Assembly: GCA_903938205.1 (NCBI GenBank)
Contig: CAJACJ010000535.1
Location: forward strand, 1 to 15,863
Direction of reading: 5' to 3'
Source: an uncultured bacterium
Lineage (GTDB): Bacteria; Planctomycetota; Phycisphaerae; Phycisphaerales; SM1A02
Length of the DNA stretch: 15,863 bases
The position numbers were made by a program, and so were the translations under genes. A model generated the notes under the pieces. That model was not told the origin of the DNA. It worked only from the letters and a program-made list of their open reading frames with translations, and ran no database searches. This document shows, one piece after another, positions 1 to 7,676 of this stretch. How positions within the stretch are numbered: the first letter of the stretch is position 1; every line of letters begins with the position of its first letter.

Positions 1-704
1 AATTCCTTCCACGGAACTTGCCCCGCTCCAACAGCGGTTTCCTTGCCCCAAATACTTGTATTTCCGCTGGCAATTGCGTCTTTGGCGTGCACTTGGCGCA
101 CCCACGGCAGAAGTTTTTGAAACGCCGAAATGGGTTCATCCAACCCATACAAAAGCATGTTGGCGGGATCAAAATTCACGCCCACATCGGGACGATTTAA
201 ATCTTCAAGTACGCCCTGCAAGGTCGCGGCGCTTTCCTGGCCAGTTTCAAACGCAACGTGCACGCCGGCATTCGCAAAGAGATCAATTACCTCGCGCAAA
301 CGATTGATCATGGTCGCGCGCGCGTCTGTATCCGAATGCGCCGGCAGAAACCCGGCGTGAAATGTCATCAGCGAAACACCGTAAGTTTGAGCAATGTCCG
401 CAACGTGCGCGGCGCGCGCGCGATTGGCGTGCCAATGCGCGTCGGGTCGTACTCCACCAGTCTCACGAATGCGTTCGATGGATGAATAATCCTCGCTCGC
501 CATGGCCAACATTCCACTCTCAATGACAATTCCATTTGCGCGCAGCGCATCGATCGCCCCGCGCCACACTTCTGGTTGCGCCACCATTGGCGCCAGCGCC
601 AACTGCACTCGGTTCAAACCCGTGGCGCGCAATCGCTCAAGCAATTCAACTGGATCACGCGGGCGAAGACTCCAGGAGCAGACTGCAAGATTTCGTTTTG
701 ACAT
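1..704 (-). CDS. Sugar phosphate isomerase/epimerase-like TIM-barrel protein (3' end missing)
   Basis: The minus-strand frame from an ATG at 704-702 is open for 234 codons to the left edge, so the C-terminus is missing. The translation, beginning MSKRNLAVCSWSLRP, looks like the xylose-isomerase-like TIM-barrel (AP endonuclease 2) superfamily, whose members isomerise or epimerise sugars, usually with a divalent metal. Residues fitting the metal/substrate positions are His116 (MTFHAGF), Glu153 (AFETGQE), Asp179 (NFDPANM) and His206 (VHAKD); in D-tagatose 3-epimerase-type enzymes the ligands are Glu, Asp, His and a final Glu, and that last Glu would lie beyond the edge. No signal peptide is visible, so a cytoplasmic enzyme is likely. 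It is divergent from the DUF4442 gene and has a good promoter at 735-763. The Shine-Dalgarno is weak (TAGGC). Fold is confident; the substrate cannot be told from sequence. Confidence 0.88.
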   Translation of the reverse strand, partial: MSKRNLAVCSWSLRPRDPVELLERLRATGLNRVQLALAPMVAQPEVWRGAIDALRANGIVIESGMLAMASEDYSSIERIRETGGVRPDAHWHANRARAAHVADIAQTYGVSLMTFHAGFLPAHSDTDARATMINRLREVIDLFANAGVHVAFETGQESAATLQGVLEDLNRPDVGVNFDPANMLLYGLDEPISAFQKLLPWVRQVHAKDAIASGNTSIWGKETAVGAGQVPWKE

Positions 705-708
705 TGCG

Positions 709-747
709 TTGCAAGCCTAACCCGCCACGTTGCAATTATGTTTGCAA
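709..747. repeat. Three TTGCAA palindromes (possible operator)
   Basis: The self-complementary hexamer TTGCAA occurs at 709-714, 730-735 and 742-747. Start-to-start spacings are 21 and 12 bp, roughly two turns and one turn of the helix, so the sites would face a similar side of the DNA. Two copies bracket the -10 box of the minus-strand promoter and the third lies next to the ribosome-binding region. The hexamer occurs elsewhere in the window at scattered sites, mostly inside genes, but I saw no other cluster. Regulator binding is an inference. Confidence 0.35.
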
Positions 748-763
748 TGCATTTGATAGTCAA
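735..763 (-). promoter_or_regulatory. Sigma70-type promoter for the sugar isomerase gene
   Basis: Read on the minus strand, TTGACT (763-758) and CATAAT (740-735) each match the -35 and -10 consensus at 5 of 6 positions and are separated by exactly 17 bp. A start site near 728 would give a leader of about 24 nt before the ATG at 704. This is the best promoter match I found in the window. A TTGCAA palindrome lies inside the spacer and another immediately downstream of the -10, as expected of a repressible promoter. The boxes are seen directly; activity is inferred. Confidence 0.6.
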
Positions 764-816
764 AAACTGCGCGATTCCCCCTAGAAGCCTTCATGATCTG
801 CGACTAAGATGATTTT

Positions 817-1452
817 GTGAGTAGTGCCCCCGCGCAACCCAACTTGGTCCATGTGCAATCCAATTCGCCACTGGTTGTCAAACGCACTTTGGCCGAGCGC
901 GCAGAGGCTTTCATTAGCCGATTAAGCACGCGCAATTGGTTTTGGCAAAAAGTGTGCAGCCTCATTTGGTTGCCATTCGCATTTCGATCGGGCATCACCA
1001 TGCGCCGAGTGGACTCCAACCGATTCACCGCACTACTTCCTTTCAGCCGGGCGAATCGAAATTGGTACAACGCCATGGCTGGCGCCGCGTTGCTTGGCAA
1101 CAGTGAAGTCGCCGCCGGCTTATTCCTGTTTGGAAAAGTGGGCAGCGATTATTTCGTGGTCTGCAAGAAAATGGAATATCGATTTCTGCGTCCCTGCGTT
1201 GGACCCGCGCTGTACGACATCACCGCTGAACAAGACATTGATGAGTTGGTGAAAGTTGGTGGCGAATTCAACATCAATCTGGCCATTAACATTCATCAGC
1301 AAATGGGCAAGCAGCGCGGCGACAAGCGCGTGGGCCGTTGCCAGATTGTGTTCCACTGCACGCCCAAGTCCATGGCCAAGGCGCGCGCATTGCGCAAATC
1401 GCAAAAAATGGTCGCGCTTGAGAACGCCACCACCAATTCAACCGACGAGTGA
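817..1452 (+). CDS. DUF4442 hotdog-fold (thioesterase-like) protein
   Basis: A 211-residue protein resembling the DUF4442 family, which adopts the acyl-CoA thioesterase-type hotdog fold; no reaction is established for most members. The characteristic region is residues 68-105: a strand ending in PFSRANRNWYN followed by the helix AMAGAALLGNSEVAAGL, the expected N-x-x-x-(A/G)-rich hotdog helix. The middle (110-165) is strand-rich, and the last 45 residues are basic then polar. The GTG start at 817 is chosen because an in-frame TAA sits at 805-807. There is no Shine-Dalgarno, and a weak -10-like TAAGAT (805-810) lies just before the start, so translation may be leaderless. The membrane protein gene follows 37 bp later on the same strand, so the two may be cotranscribed. 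Family confidence is moderate; substrate unknown, plausibly an acyl thioester. Confidence 0.75.
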   Translation: MSSAPAQPNLVHVQSNSPLVVKRTLAERAEAFISRLSTRNWFWQKVCSLIWLPFAFRSGITMRRVDSNRFTALLPFSRANRNWYNAMAGAALLGNSEVAAGLFLFGKVGSDYFVVCKKMEYRFLRPCVGPALYDITAEQDIDELVKVGGEFNINLAINIHQQMGKQRGDKRVGRCQIVFHCTPKSMAKARALRKSQKMVALENATTNSTDE

Positions 1453-1489
1453 CCTCGACATGTTCGCGTGTTGCGGTCATGATGCGTGA

Positions 1490-2725
1490 ATGCGACGATC
1501 CGTTGAAATAGTCGGTTGGGGTTTGTATTTAGCGAGTAGTTGGACGTGGTGCATTGGCATGTTTTTGCCCATTCTTCTGCTGCGTTGGTGGGGTTGGCCA
1601 GGATTTGTCGCGTTCGCCGTGCCCAACATTTTAGGCTGCGTTGCATTTGGATATGTCTTCACGCCAGAAACCAGCCGCCGATTCGTGGCGCGATATGCGC
1701 CGAGCATTCGCTGGTTCGCCTGGGTCACCATCGCGTTTCAATCATGGTTTGGATCATGGGCTGATCGCAGACTGGGCATGCAAGGATTGCTGGGCACATC
1801 GGTGAATTGGTCGGACCTGTGCCGACTCTTGCCACTTTTATTTTTAATGTTTCCAGGCAGTGGACGCTTCTGGATGATTGCTGGAACTGTGTGCACCGTT
1901 GCAAGTTTCGCGTTGTTTGCCACAAACGGACTTGGCGCTCTGAACAATCCGCCAGTGGTTGGAACCATGACTCCAATTTCGTTAGCGTGGGCCGCGCCAT
2001 TCATGGCGTTTGGATTTTTGCTGTGCCCCGTGCTCGATCCAACATTCCACCGCGCGCTGCAACAAAGTCCAAGCCGCCATTCCTTCGCGGTGTTTGGCGT
2101 GGCGTTCGCGGCGCAACTTCTGTTTGCGGCGAGCACATTCAACGCGGCCAGCGGACTTATGTTTGTAGCGTGGCCCATCGCGGCGCAACTTATTTTGCAA
2201 ACCACGTTCACCATGTGCGCCATGGTTTCGGTGACAAGCCCCGCTGCTCTTCGCAGTTGGACAACAGCACCAGCTTGGCTTCCCAAGTTCATAGGCCGCC
2301 CCAGTTGGGCAGGATTTGCAAGCGTTTTAGCGCTGCCGATTGTGGGCATGGCGCTTGGAAGATTCCTGCTTGATTTACTCACCGCAATCACCGTGGATGT
2401 TCCGGTGATGATGCCGGCAAGCGAACTGCTTGCGTCAGTTTCCTCGCTGACTTCCGCAGGCGAAGCGACCTACATGCGTTGTCTTGGTTTTTACGGAATC
2501 ATTTTCCCAGCCTGGCTGCTGTTGAAATTACGACGGGTCCCCGCCGCAGTGGCATGGCCCGCCATCTTTGTGGCCGCCGCCGCCGCCGAGCGCGGCATGG
2601 TGGGGGCGAGAACTTCTTTTTTACTGGTGTCTTTGGGCGTGATTGTGATCGCGGCGCTATGGCAAAGCGACAATTTAATCAAAGAACCTGAAATTGCAAT
2701 TGAGGATGGACGTTCCCAACCTTGA
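1490..2725 (+). CDS. Multi-pass inner-membrane protein of unknown function
   Basis: A 411-residue, very hydrophobic protein with about 10-12 predicted membrane segments by eye, near residues 5-32, 36-57, 72-92, 107-123, 126-146, 163-183, 198-216, 221-248, 272-298, 328-346, 352-366 and 375-391. Between segments lie TPETSRRF (58-65), CPVLDPTFHRALQ (179-191) and ERGMVGAR (367-374). Pro/Gly breaks inside several segments and buried Trp/polar residues would suit a secondary transporter, and the overall look faintly recalls sodium:solute symporter-type proteins, but I recognise no diagnostic motif. The start at 1490 is fixed by an in-frame TGA immediately before it (1487-1489); no Shine-Dalgarno is visible. 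It follows the DUF4442 gene by 37 bp and precedes DUF1800 by 94 bp. An alanine run (AAAAAER, 362-368) comes from five GCC codons. It is a real gene of unknown function. Confidence 0.8.
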   Translation: MRRSVEIVGWGLYLASSWTWCIGMFLPILLLRWWGWPGFVAFAVPNILGCVAFGYVFTPETSRRFVARYAPSIRWFAWVTIAFQSWFGSWADRRLGMQGLLGTSVNWSDLCRLLPLLFLMFPGSGRFWMIAGTVCTVASFALFATNGLGALNNPPVVGTMTPISLAWAAPFMAFGFLLCPVLDPTFHRALQQSPSRHSFAVFGVAFAAQLLFAASTFNAASGLMFVAWPIAAQLILQTTFTMCAMVSVTSPAALRSWTTAPAWLPKFIGRPSWAGFASVLALPIVGMALGRFLLDLLTAITVDVPVMMPASELLASVSSLTSAGEATYMRCLGFYGIIFPAWLLLKLRRVPAAVAWPAIFVAAAAAERGMVGARTSFLLVSLGVIVIAALWQSDNLIKEPEIAIEDGRSQP

Positions 2726-2730
2726 ATGCG

Positions 2731-2761
2731 AATGTTCATGTGGACTGAAAATGCTCATGTG
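2731..2761 (+). repeat. Imperfect 12-bp direct repeat upstream of DUF1800 gene
   Basis: AATGTTCATGTG (2731-2742) recurs as AATGCTCATGTG (2750-2761) with one mismatch, 19 bp start to start. The shorter core AATGTTCG appears again at 2789-2796 and at 2819-2826, across the start codon of the next gene. They fill the 94-bp gap that would hold the promoter of the DUF1800-DUF1501 pair, so they could be binding sites or chance repeats. I saw no convincing -35/-10 pair in this gap. Confidence 0.35.
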
Positions 2762-2819
2762 AAACATTGGCGTTCAATTGGATTCAAAAATGTTCGTTGT
2801 ATTTCATAAAGGACTTTGA

Positions 2820-4316
2820 ATGTTCGAAGGTGCTCTCAAACCTCTGCCGGAAAAAGCCTTCGACTATGACGCGGCGGTTCATCTCCTAAATCGCGCTGGC
2901 TTTGGTGGCACGCCAGCGCAGGCGCGCGCGCTGGCCGACATGGGCTTGAACAAAGCCGTTGATCACTTGGTGAAATACGAATCTCTGGCGTTCGATCCGG
3001 TCAAAGGCAATCTTTTTGATCACGACATTATGCATCCGCCAACGACGCAAGAACGTGAAACAGCGCTCAAAGCCCGTCAATCCAATGATGAGGAAGCTTT
3101 AGCCGCGCTGCAACGCGAGCGCCAACGCAGACAAGGTCTGGATCGAAAGCAAATCGCAGAGCTTCAAAAGTGGTGGATCAAACGCATGATTGAAACTCCG
3201 CGGCCACTTGAAGAAAAAATGACGCTGTTCTTTCACGGACATTTCGCCACCGGCTACCGCACCATTGAAGACAGCTACCACATGTTTCAGCAAAACCAAC
3301 TCTATCGAAAGTTTTCCACGGGCAACTTCGCTCAGTTGGCGCACAGAATCATTCGTGATCCTGCCATGCTGAAATATCTGGACAACGATGAGAACCGAAA
3401 GTCCAAACCCAACGAAAATTTGGCGCGTGAACTCATGGAGTTGTTCACGTTGGGTGAAGGCCGTGGCTACACCGAAGCCGACATCAAAGCTGGCGCCTTG
3501 GCGTTGACGGGCTACACGTTTGACGACGACACATTTGAATTCAACCAGAACAACCATGACGCATCCGCCAAGACCATCATGGGCAAGAGCGGTCAATTTG
3601 ATGGCGACGGATTTCTAGATGTCATTCTTGCGCGCAACGAGTGCGCTGAATTTCTGGCTGGAAAGTTGTTCAAGTTTTTTGTCAATGACTTGCCAGACGA
3701 GCCCTCCAAAGAACAAAAGGCGTTTATTGTGGCCATGGCCAACACACTTCGAGCCGGCAAATATGAGCTCAAACCCCTGCTTGACGCGGTTTTTTCAAGC
3801 GCCTACTTCTACAGCGCGCAGAACCGCGGCGCCATTATTAAAAGTCCCATTCAACTGACGGTGCAAGCCGTACGCAGTCTGCGCACGCCCGTGCGCGAGT
3901 TAAGCGCGTTGGCAAGCGCGACGGACTTGATGGGACAAAATGTTTTCTTTCCACCCAATGTGAAAGGTTGGGACGGCGGTCGCAGTTGGATAAACACCAG
4001 CACGTTGTTCATTCGCCAGAACGTGCTTGTGTATTTGCTCACGGGCCGCAAACCCGACATGTACGAGTGGCAATCCAGCGATATTCCTTTTGACGCCACG
4101 CATTTGGTGGACCACTTGCGCCAACCCGATGGCAGCGTGGACATGGCGAGCGGCATTGAATACCTCATACGATTCACGTTGGGGCAGCGACCCGCGCCGC
4201 AACGCCTGCAAGAAGTGATGGCCTTCGCCCAAAGTCGCGGCACTCGTTTGGACAATGATCGAATCATCGCCGTACTTTTGTTGACCACGTCTATGCCGGA
4301 GTATCAACTATGCTGA
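2820..4316 (+). CDS. DUF1800 domain-containing protein
   Basis: A 498-residue protein of the DUF1800 family, within the usual size range. Family landmarks in order: HLLNRAGFGGTP at the N-terminus (21-32), the RPLEEKMTLFFHGHFATG block (128-145), NENLARELMELFTLGEGRGY (198-217) followed by the ALTGY motif (228-232), SPIQLTVQAVR (342-352), and the PPNVKGWDGGRSWIN stretch (378-392), ending in the typical PEYQL tail. Residues 80-125 are rich in charged and Gln/Ala residues, likely helical. No signal peptide or membrane segment is visible. The biochemical role is unknown; the family is usually encoded beside DUF1501, as here (24-bp gap), implying joint function, possibly in processing or anchoring exported material. 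An AAAGGA ribosome-binding site 6 nt upstream supports the 2820 start. Family assignment is near certain. Confidence 0.93.
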   Translation: MFEGALKPLPEKAFDYDAAVHLLNRAGFGGTPAQARALADMGLNKAVDHLVKYESLAFDPVKGNLFDHDIMHPPTTQERETALKARQSNDEEALAALQRERQRRQGLDRKQIAELQKWWIKRMIETPRPLEEKMTLFFHGHFATGYRTIEDSYHMFQQNQLYRKFSTGNFAQLAHRIIRDPAMLKYLDNDENRKSKPNENLARELMELFTLGEGRGYTEADIKAGALALTGYTFDDDTFEFNQNNHDASAKTIMGKSGQFDGDGFLDVILARNECAEFLAGKLFKFFVNDLPDEPSKEQKAFIVAMANTLRAGKYELKPLLDAVFSSAYFYSAQNRGAIIKSPIQLTVQAVRSLRTPVRELSALASATDLMGQNVFFPPNVKGWDGGRSWINTSTLFIRQNVLVYLLTGRKPDMYEWQSSDIPFDATHLVDHLRQPDGSVDMASGIEYLIRFTLGQRPAPQRLQEVMAFAQSRGTRLDNDRIIAVLLLTTSMPEYQLC

Positions 4317-4340
4317 CACAACATTTTCAGGAACGCACAT

Positions 4341-5639
4341 ATGAGTGAACACAACCTTCCCTACTCGCGGCGATTGTTCATGCGTCATGGCGTGGCGCTG
4401 GCCAGCATGGCCACCACAATTCCGCAGTTCATACAAAATTCAGCGCTTGGAATGATGTCGCAATTAGCGGGGAATCCTGGCGGCGCCGGACTTCCGCAAG
4501 ATCGCATTCTTGTTGTGGTGCAACTTGGCGGTGGAAATGATGGCCTAAACACCGTGATTCCCTTTGGAATGAACGAGTATTACAACGCGCGGCCCACCAT
4601 TGGAATTCCCGCGCCCAACGCAACGGCCAAGGGTCAGACTGGTGTCGCGTTGATGCTTGATCAACAGCGTGGACTTGGTTTGAATCCTTCGCTCAAGGGC
4701 TTGAAGGGTTTATATGACGATGGAAAACTAGCCGTGCTGCAAGGCGTGGGATATCCAAATCCAAATCGAAGCCATTTCACAAGCATGGATATTTGGCAGA
4801 CCGCCAACACTGGCGCCAAAGGCAATGGATGGATTGGCCGCTACTTTGACAACACGTGTAGTGGCACGCCAATTCCAGAAGGCGCAATAAACATTGGTCG
4901 CACAGCCCCGTTGGCGCTGAATGGCCAAGTGCAAAAACCAATTTCATTTGAGAGCCCCGAGTTGTTTCGCTGGCTCGGAAAAGATTTGCACAAGAGTTTG
5001 AATGATCCATATCAACAGATCAACCGCGCCGGCATTTTGCCCGAGACCGCGCAAACAAGTCAGGCTGCATTTTTAATGCGCACCGCTCTTGACGCGCAGC
5101 TCAGCAGCGATCGCATTCGCGCAGCGGTCGGAAAACCATCGCTCACCACCTGGCCCAACTCAGAAATTGCCAATCAACTTCGCATTGTTTCCTCGCTGAT
5201 TCAAGAGGGAATGCCAACGCGCGTGTACTACGTTTCCCAATCGGGCTATGACACGCATGGTGGACAACTTGGAAGCCACGGCCGCGCCTTGCAACAAGTG
5301 GGCGACGCCTTGGCCGCGTTTCAAAAGGAATTGGCCGCGCAACGCGCCGAGGACCGGGTGGTCACCATGGTGTTTAGTGAATTTGGTCGGCGCGTGAAAC
5401 AAAATGCCAGCGGCGGAACCGATCACGGAACCGCGGCGCCCATGTTTGTGATTGGCTCCAAGGTGAAAGCCGGCGTACACGGTGATCATCCAAGTTTGAC
5501 GGACCTTGATCAAGGCGACTTGAAGTTCAAGCAAGATTTCCGCGGTGTATACGCCAACATTTTGGATGATTGGCTCAAGGCACCAAGCGCGAAAATTTTG
5601 GGCGGCACGTTCGCCAAAAGTTCGATCATCAAAGCGTGA
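4341..5639 (+). CDS. DUF1501 domain-containing protein, Tat-exported
   Basis: A 432-residue DUF1501 protein; the family belongs to the alkaline phosphatase-like/sulfatase clan and lacks a settled function. The N-terminus carries a twin-arginine motif, SRRLFMRHG (9-17), then a weakly hydrophobic stretch (18-38), so the folded protein is probably exported by Tat. Landmarks: VVVQLGGGNDGLNTVIP (58-74), GYPNPNRSHFTSMDIWQT (137-154), SGYDTHGGQLGSHG (301-314), FSEFGRRVKQNASGGTDHG (345-363) and the C-terminal GVYANILDDWL (402-412). Clustered Asp/His residues (Asp304, His306, Asp361, His362) are plausible metal ligands by analogy with the clan. It lies 24 bp after DUF1800 with AGGA upstream of the ATG, consistent with one operon. 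Its stop codon abuts the stop of the convergent helicase gene. Confidence 0.93.
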   Translation: MSEHNLPYSRRLFMRHGVALASMATTIPQFIQNSALGMMSQLAGNPGGAGLPQDRILVVVQLGGGNDGLNTVIPFGMNEYYNARPTIGIPAPNATAKGQTGVALMLDQQRGLGLNPSLKGLKGLYDDGKLAVLQGVGYPNPNRSHFTSMDIWQTANTGAKGNGWIGRYFDNTCSGTPIPEGAINIGRTAPLALNGQVQKPISFESPELFRWLGKDLHKSLNDPYQQINRAGILPETAQTSQAAFLMRTALDAQLSSDRIRAAVGKPSLTTWPNSEIANQLRIVSSLIQEGMPTRVYYVSQSGYDTHGGQLGSHGRALQQVGDALAAFQKELAAQRAEDRVVTMVFSEFGRRVKQNASGGTDHGTAAPMFVIGSKVKAGVHGDHPSLTDLDQGDLKFKQDFRGVYANILDDWLKAPSAKILGGTFAKSSIIKA

Positions 5640-7667
5640 TCAATCTTGGAAACTCGGAGGATCAATTCCTTCGCCTTCGTCAATTTCCGGCACCACGCCC
5701 TCAGGCAGTGCTTTGAGAAACGCGCGGCCGTAATTCTTTTTGGCGATGCGCGAATCCAGAACAACCACGCGCCCAGAATCTTGACTGGAGCGAATCAAGC
5801 GTCCAAAACCTTGTCGAAAGCGCAGAATTGCGCGCGGAAGTTGATCGTCGCGAAATGAATCACCGCCCTCTCCTGCCAACTTTTCGCCGCGCGCCTTGGT
5901 GAGCGGCTTGTCGGGACTTTCAAATGGAAGCCGCGTGATGATCACGTTGCGCAAGCCATCGCCGCGCACATCCACGCCCTGCCAAAAACTGCTGACTCCA
6001 AAAAGAACGCTGCGCGAATCCTCTTTGAATCGATCCAGCATGATGTTTCGCGGCATGCCTCGATTCTGCACGAAGAACGGATGGCCATCGCGCGCGAAAT
6101 CTGACTCAACTGCGCGCGCTACCCGCTCCATGGTTGCCAAACTTGTGAACAACACAAATGCGCCGCCGTCGGTCTCACGCACATGGCGCACAATTCGATT
6201 TGCCAGCGCTGCCTCAAAATGCTGATCGGTTGGATCCGGCATGGTGGCGTCAATGATGAATTTCACTTGACGCGCAAGATCAAATGGGCTTCCAAGTTGC
6301 ACGGTCTTGGCGTCGTCACAACCCAGGCGCCGCGACGCTAGCGAGAAATCATTCAAGCTTGTCGCCAACGTGGCGCTGGTCAGCACCACGGAAATATTTT
6401 TGGAGAAAAGTTGCTCGCGCAGCAAGGGTGATACATCAACCGCGGCCGCTTGAAGCGACACCGCCGCGCGCCCGCTGCGTTTATTTTTACGCCCACCTTC
6501 TATCCAGTAGACACAGCCTGGAATATTTTGCGCCACCAAAGATTGGCTGGCCAGCGCGAATGAATCGGCGCGTTCGGCAAATGCGTTCAATTCAAATTGA
6601 TCGGCTTCTTCGGCGGATTCGCGCAAAAACCGCAGCATTCCCGCCAAGTTTTTCATGGGCTCGCTCAGCGAGTCCACCACGGCATTGGCGCCAATCACCC
6701 GCTGCTCACCCGCGGACTCGGGATCGGACGAACCATTTTTTGACAAGTGCCACAGGTCGTTGAACATACCTTCCGCCGCTTGCTCGCTTAGCTCCACGCA
6801 GCGCACGGCCTGCTCAATGCGCTCCAAGCCGGCCTTGGCCAAACGCAACTGCGGCAAGTAGCCCTTTCCACTATTTGAAACCAACGTGCGCAGAAAATGT
6901 TTCACGCCGCTTTCAGACAAACGCGATCCAAAATTTTCGCTGGCCACGGTTTCAATTTCATGCGCCTCATCCAAAATCACATGGGTGTAGTCGGGAAGAA
7001 ATCCGCGACCGCGCGCACGCATGGCCAAGTCGCTGAAGAACAACGCATGGTTGCACACCAAAATATCCGCGTTCTCCATGCGCCGCCGCGCCGATTGATA
7101 GAAGCACTTGTCATACGTTGGACAGCGCTTGCCCATGCAATTGTGCGTGTCGCTTTGCACTTGCTCCCAAATGGATTCAGGCCGAAGCACTGGCAGCGAA
7201 GACAATGTTCCGTCACGCGTCTCGATCGCCCAATCCTCCACCGCGTGCAATTGGTGGCGCTCTTCCTCATCGGGAAAGAGTCGCTCCTGACGCTCGCTGG
7301 CCAAACGCAATCGTCGCAAACTGACGTAATTTCCACGTCCTTTGGCTAAAACCGCGCTGAACTCGTGGCTGGACGCGGCGCGCAACAAGGGCAAATCTTT
7401 TTCAATGAGTTGCTCCTGCAAACTAATGGTGTTGGTGGAAATAATCACGCGCTCCTTGGCCTCAACCGCGCGCGCGATGGCTGGGATGAGATACGCGAAA
7501 CTTTTTCCAACGCCCGTTCCCGCCTCCACCAGAAGCCGCCCACGTTTAGCCAAAGTCTCCTCCACCAATTTGGCCATCTCCACTTGCTGCGGACGCATTT
7601 CAAAACCAACCAAGCGCCGCGAAAGCGGACCGTCCTCACACAACATGGATTCAGCGTGCAATGTCAT
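5640..7667 (-). CDS. dinG: DinG-family Fe-S ATP-dependent DNA helicase
   Basis: A 675-residue superfamily 2 (XPD/DinG) helicase, which unwinds DNA 5' to 3', acting on structures such as R-loops or repair intermediates. Motifs in order: Q-motif region MRPQQVEMA (24-32); Walker A EAGTGVGKS (48-56); four cysteines at 177, 182, 188 and 205, the 4Fe-4S cluster spacing of this family; DEAH box (233-236); SAT motif III (431-433); FWQGVDVRGDGL (561-572); and motif VI QGFGRLIRS (619-627). All catalytic elements are present. There is no exonuclease domain of the kind fused to some Gram-positive DinG proteins. It is the last gene of the mrdA-rodA-rsmG operon, 9 bp after rsmG. ATG at 7667 is adopted; an in-frame Met at residue 8 is an alternative. 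YoaA-type is the main alternative subfamily name. Confidence 0.93.
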   Translation of the reverse strand: MTLHAESMLCEDGPLSRRLVGFEMRPQQVEMAKLVEETLAKRGRLLVEAGTGVGKSFAYLIPAIARAVEAKERVIISTNTISLQEQLIEKDLPLLRAASSHEFSAVLAKGRGNYVSLRRLRLASERQERLFPDEEERHQLHAVEDWAIETRDGTLSSLPVLRPESIWEQVQSDTHNCMGKRCPTYDKCFYQSARRRMENADILVCNHALFFSDLAMRARGRGFLPDYTHVILDEAHEIETVASENFGSRLSESGVKHFLRTLVSNSGKGYLPQLRLAKAGLERIEQAVRCVELSEQAAEGMFNDLWHLSKNGSSDPESAGEQRVIGANAVVDSLSEPMKNLAGMLRFLRESAEEADQFELNAFAERADSFALASQSLVAQNIPGCVYWIEGGRKNKRSGRAAVSLQAAAVDVSPLLREQLFSKNISVVLTSATLATSLNDFSLASRRLGCDDAKTVQLGSPFDLARQVKFIIDATMPDPTDQHFEAALANRIVRHVRETDGGAFVLFTSLATMERVARAVESDFARDGHPFFVQNRGMPRNIMLDRFKEDSRSVLFGVSSFWQGVDVRGDGLRNVIITRLPFESPDKPLTKARGEKLAGEGGDSFRDDQLPRAILRFRQGFGRLIRSSQDSGRVVVLDSRIAKKNYGRAFLKALPEGVVPEIDEGEGIDPPSFQD

Positions 7668-7676
7668 TTCAGATTT

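Noticed and set aside
404..422. Alternating GC run (possible Z-DNA)
   Set aside because: It encodes the Arg/Ala-rich RARAAH stretch of the isomerase, and similar GCGCG runs are scattered in genes throughout the window.
1738..2391. Long open frame antisense to the membrane protein gene
   Set aside because: It lies entirely opposite a well-supported membrane protein, has no recognisable domain and no ribosome-binding site; such shadows are common in GC-rich coding DNA.
2573..2588. GCC triplet run (and a similar GGC run near 15640-15655)
   Set aside because: Both are short in-frame alanine codon runs in hydrophobic or helical protein segments; too short to call a functional repeat.
3594..3620. 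EF-hand-like FDGDGFLD in the DUF1800 protein
   Set aside because: An acidic/Gly turn is common at this point in DUF1800 proteins, and the rest of a calcium loop is not evident.
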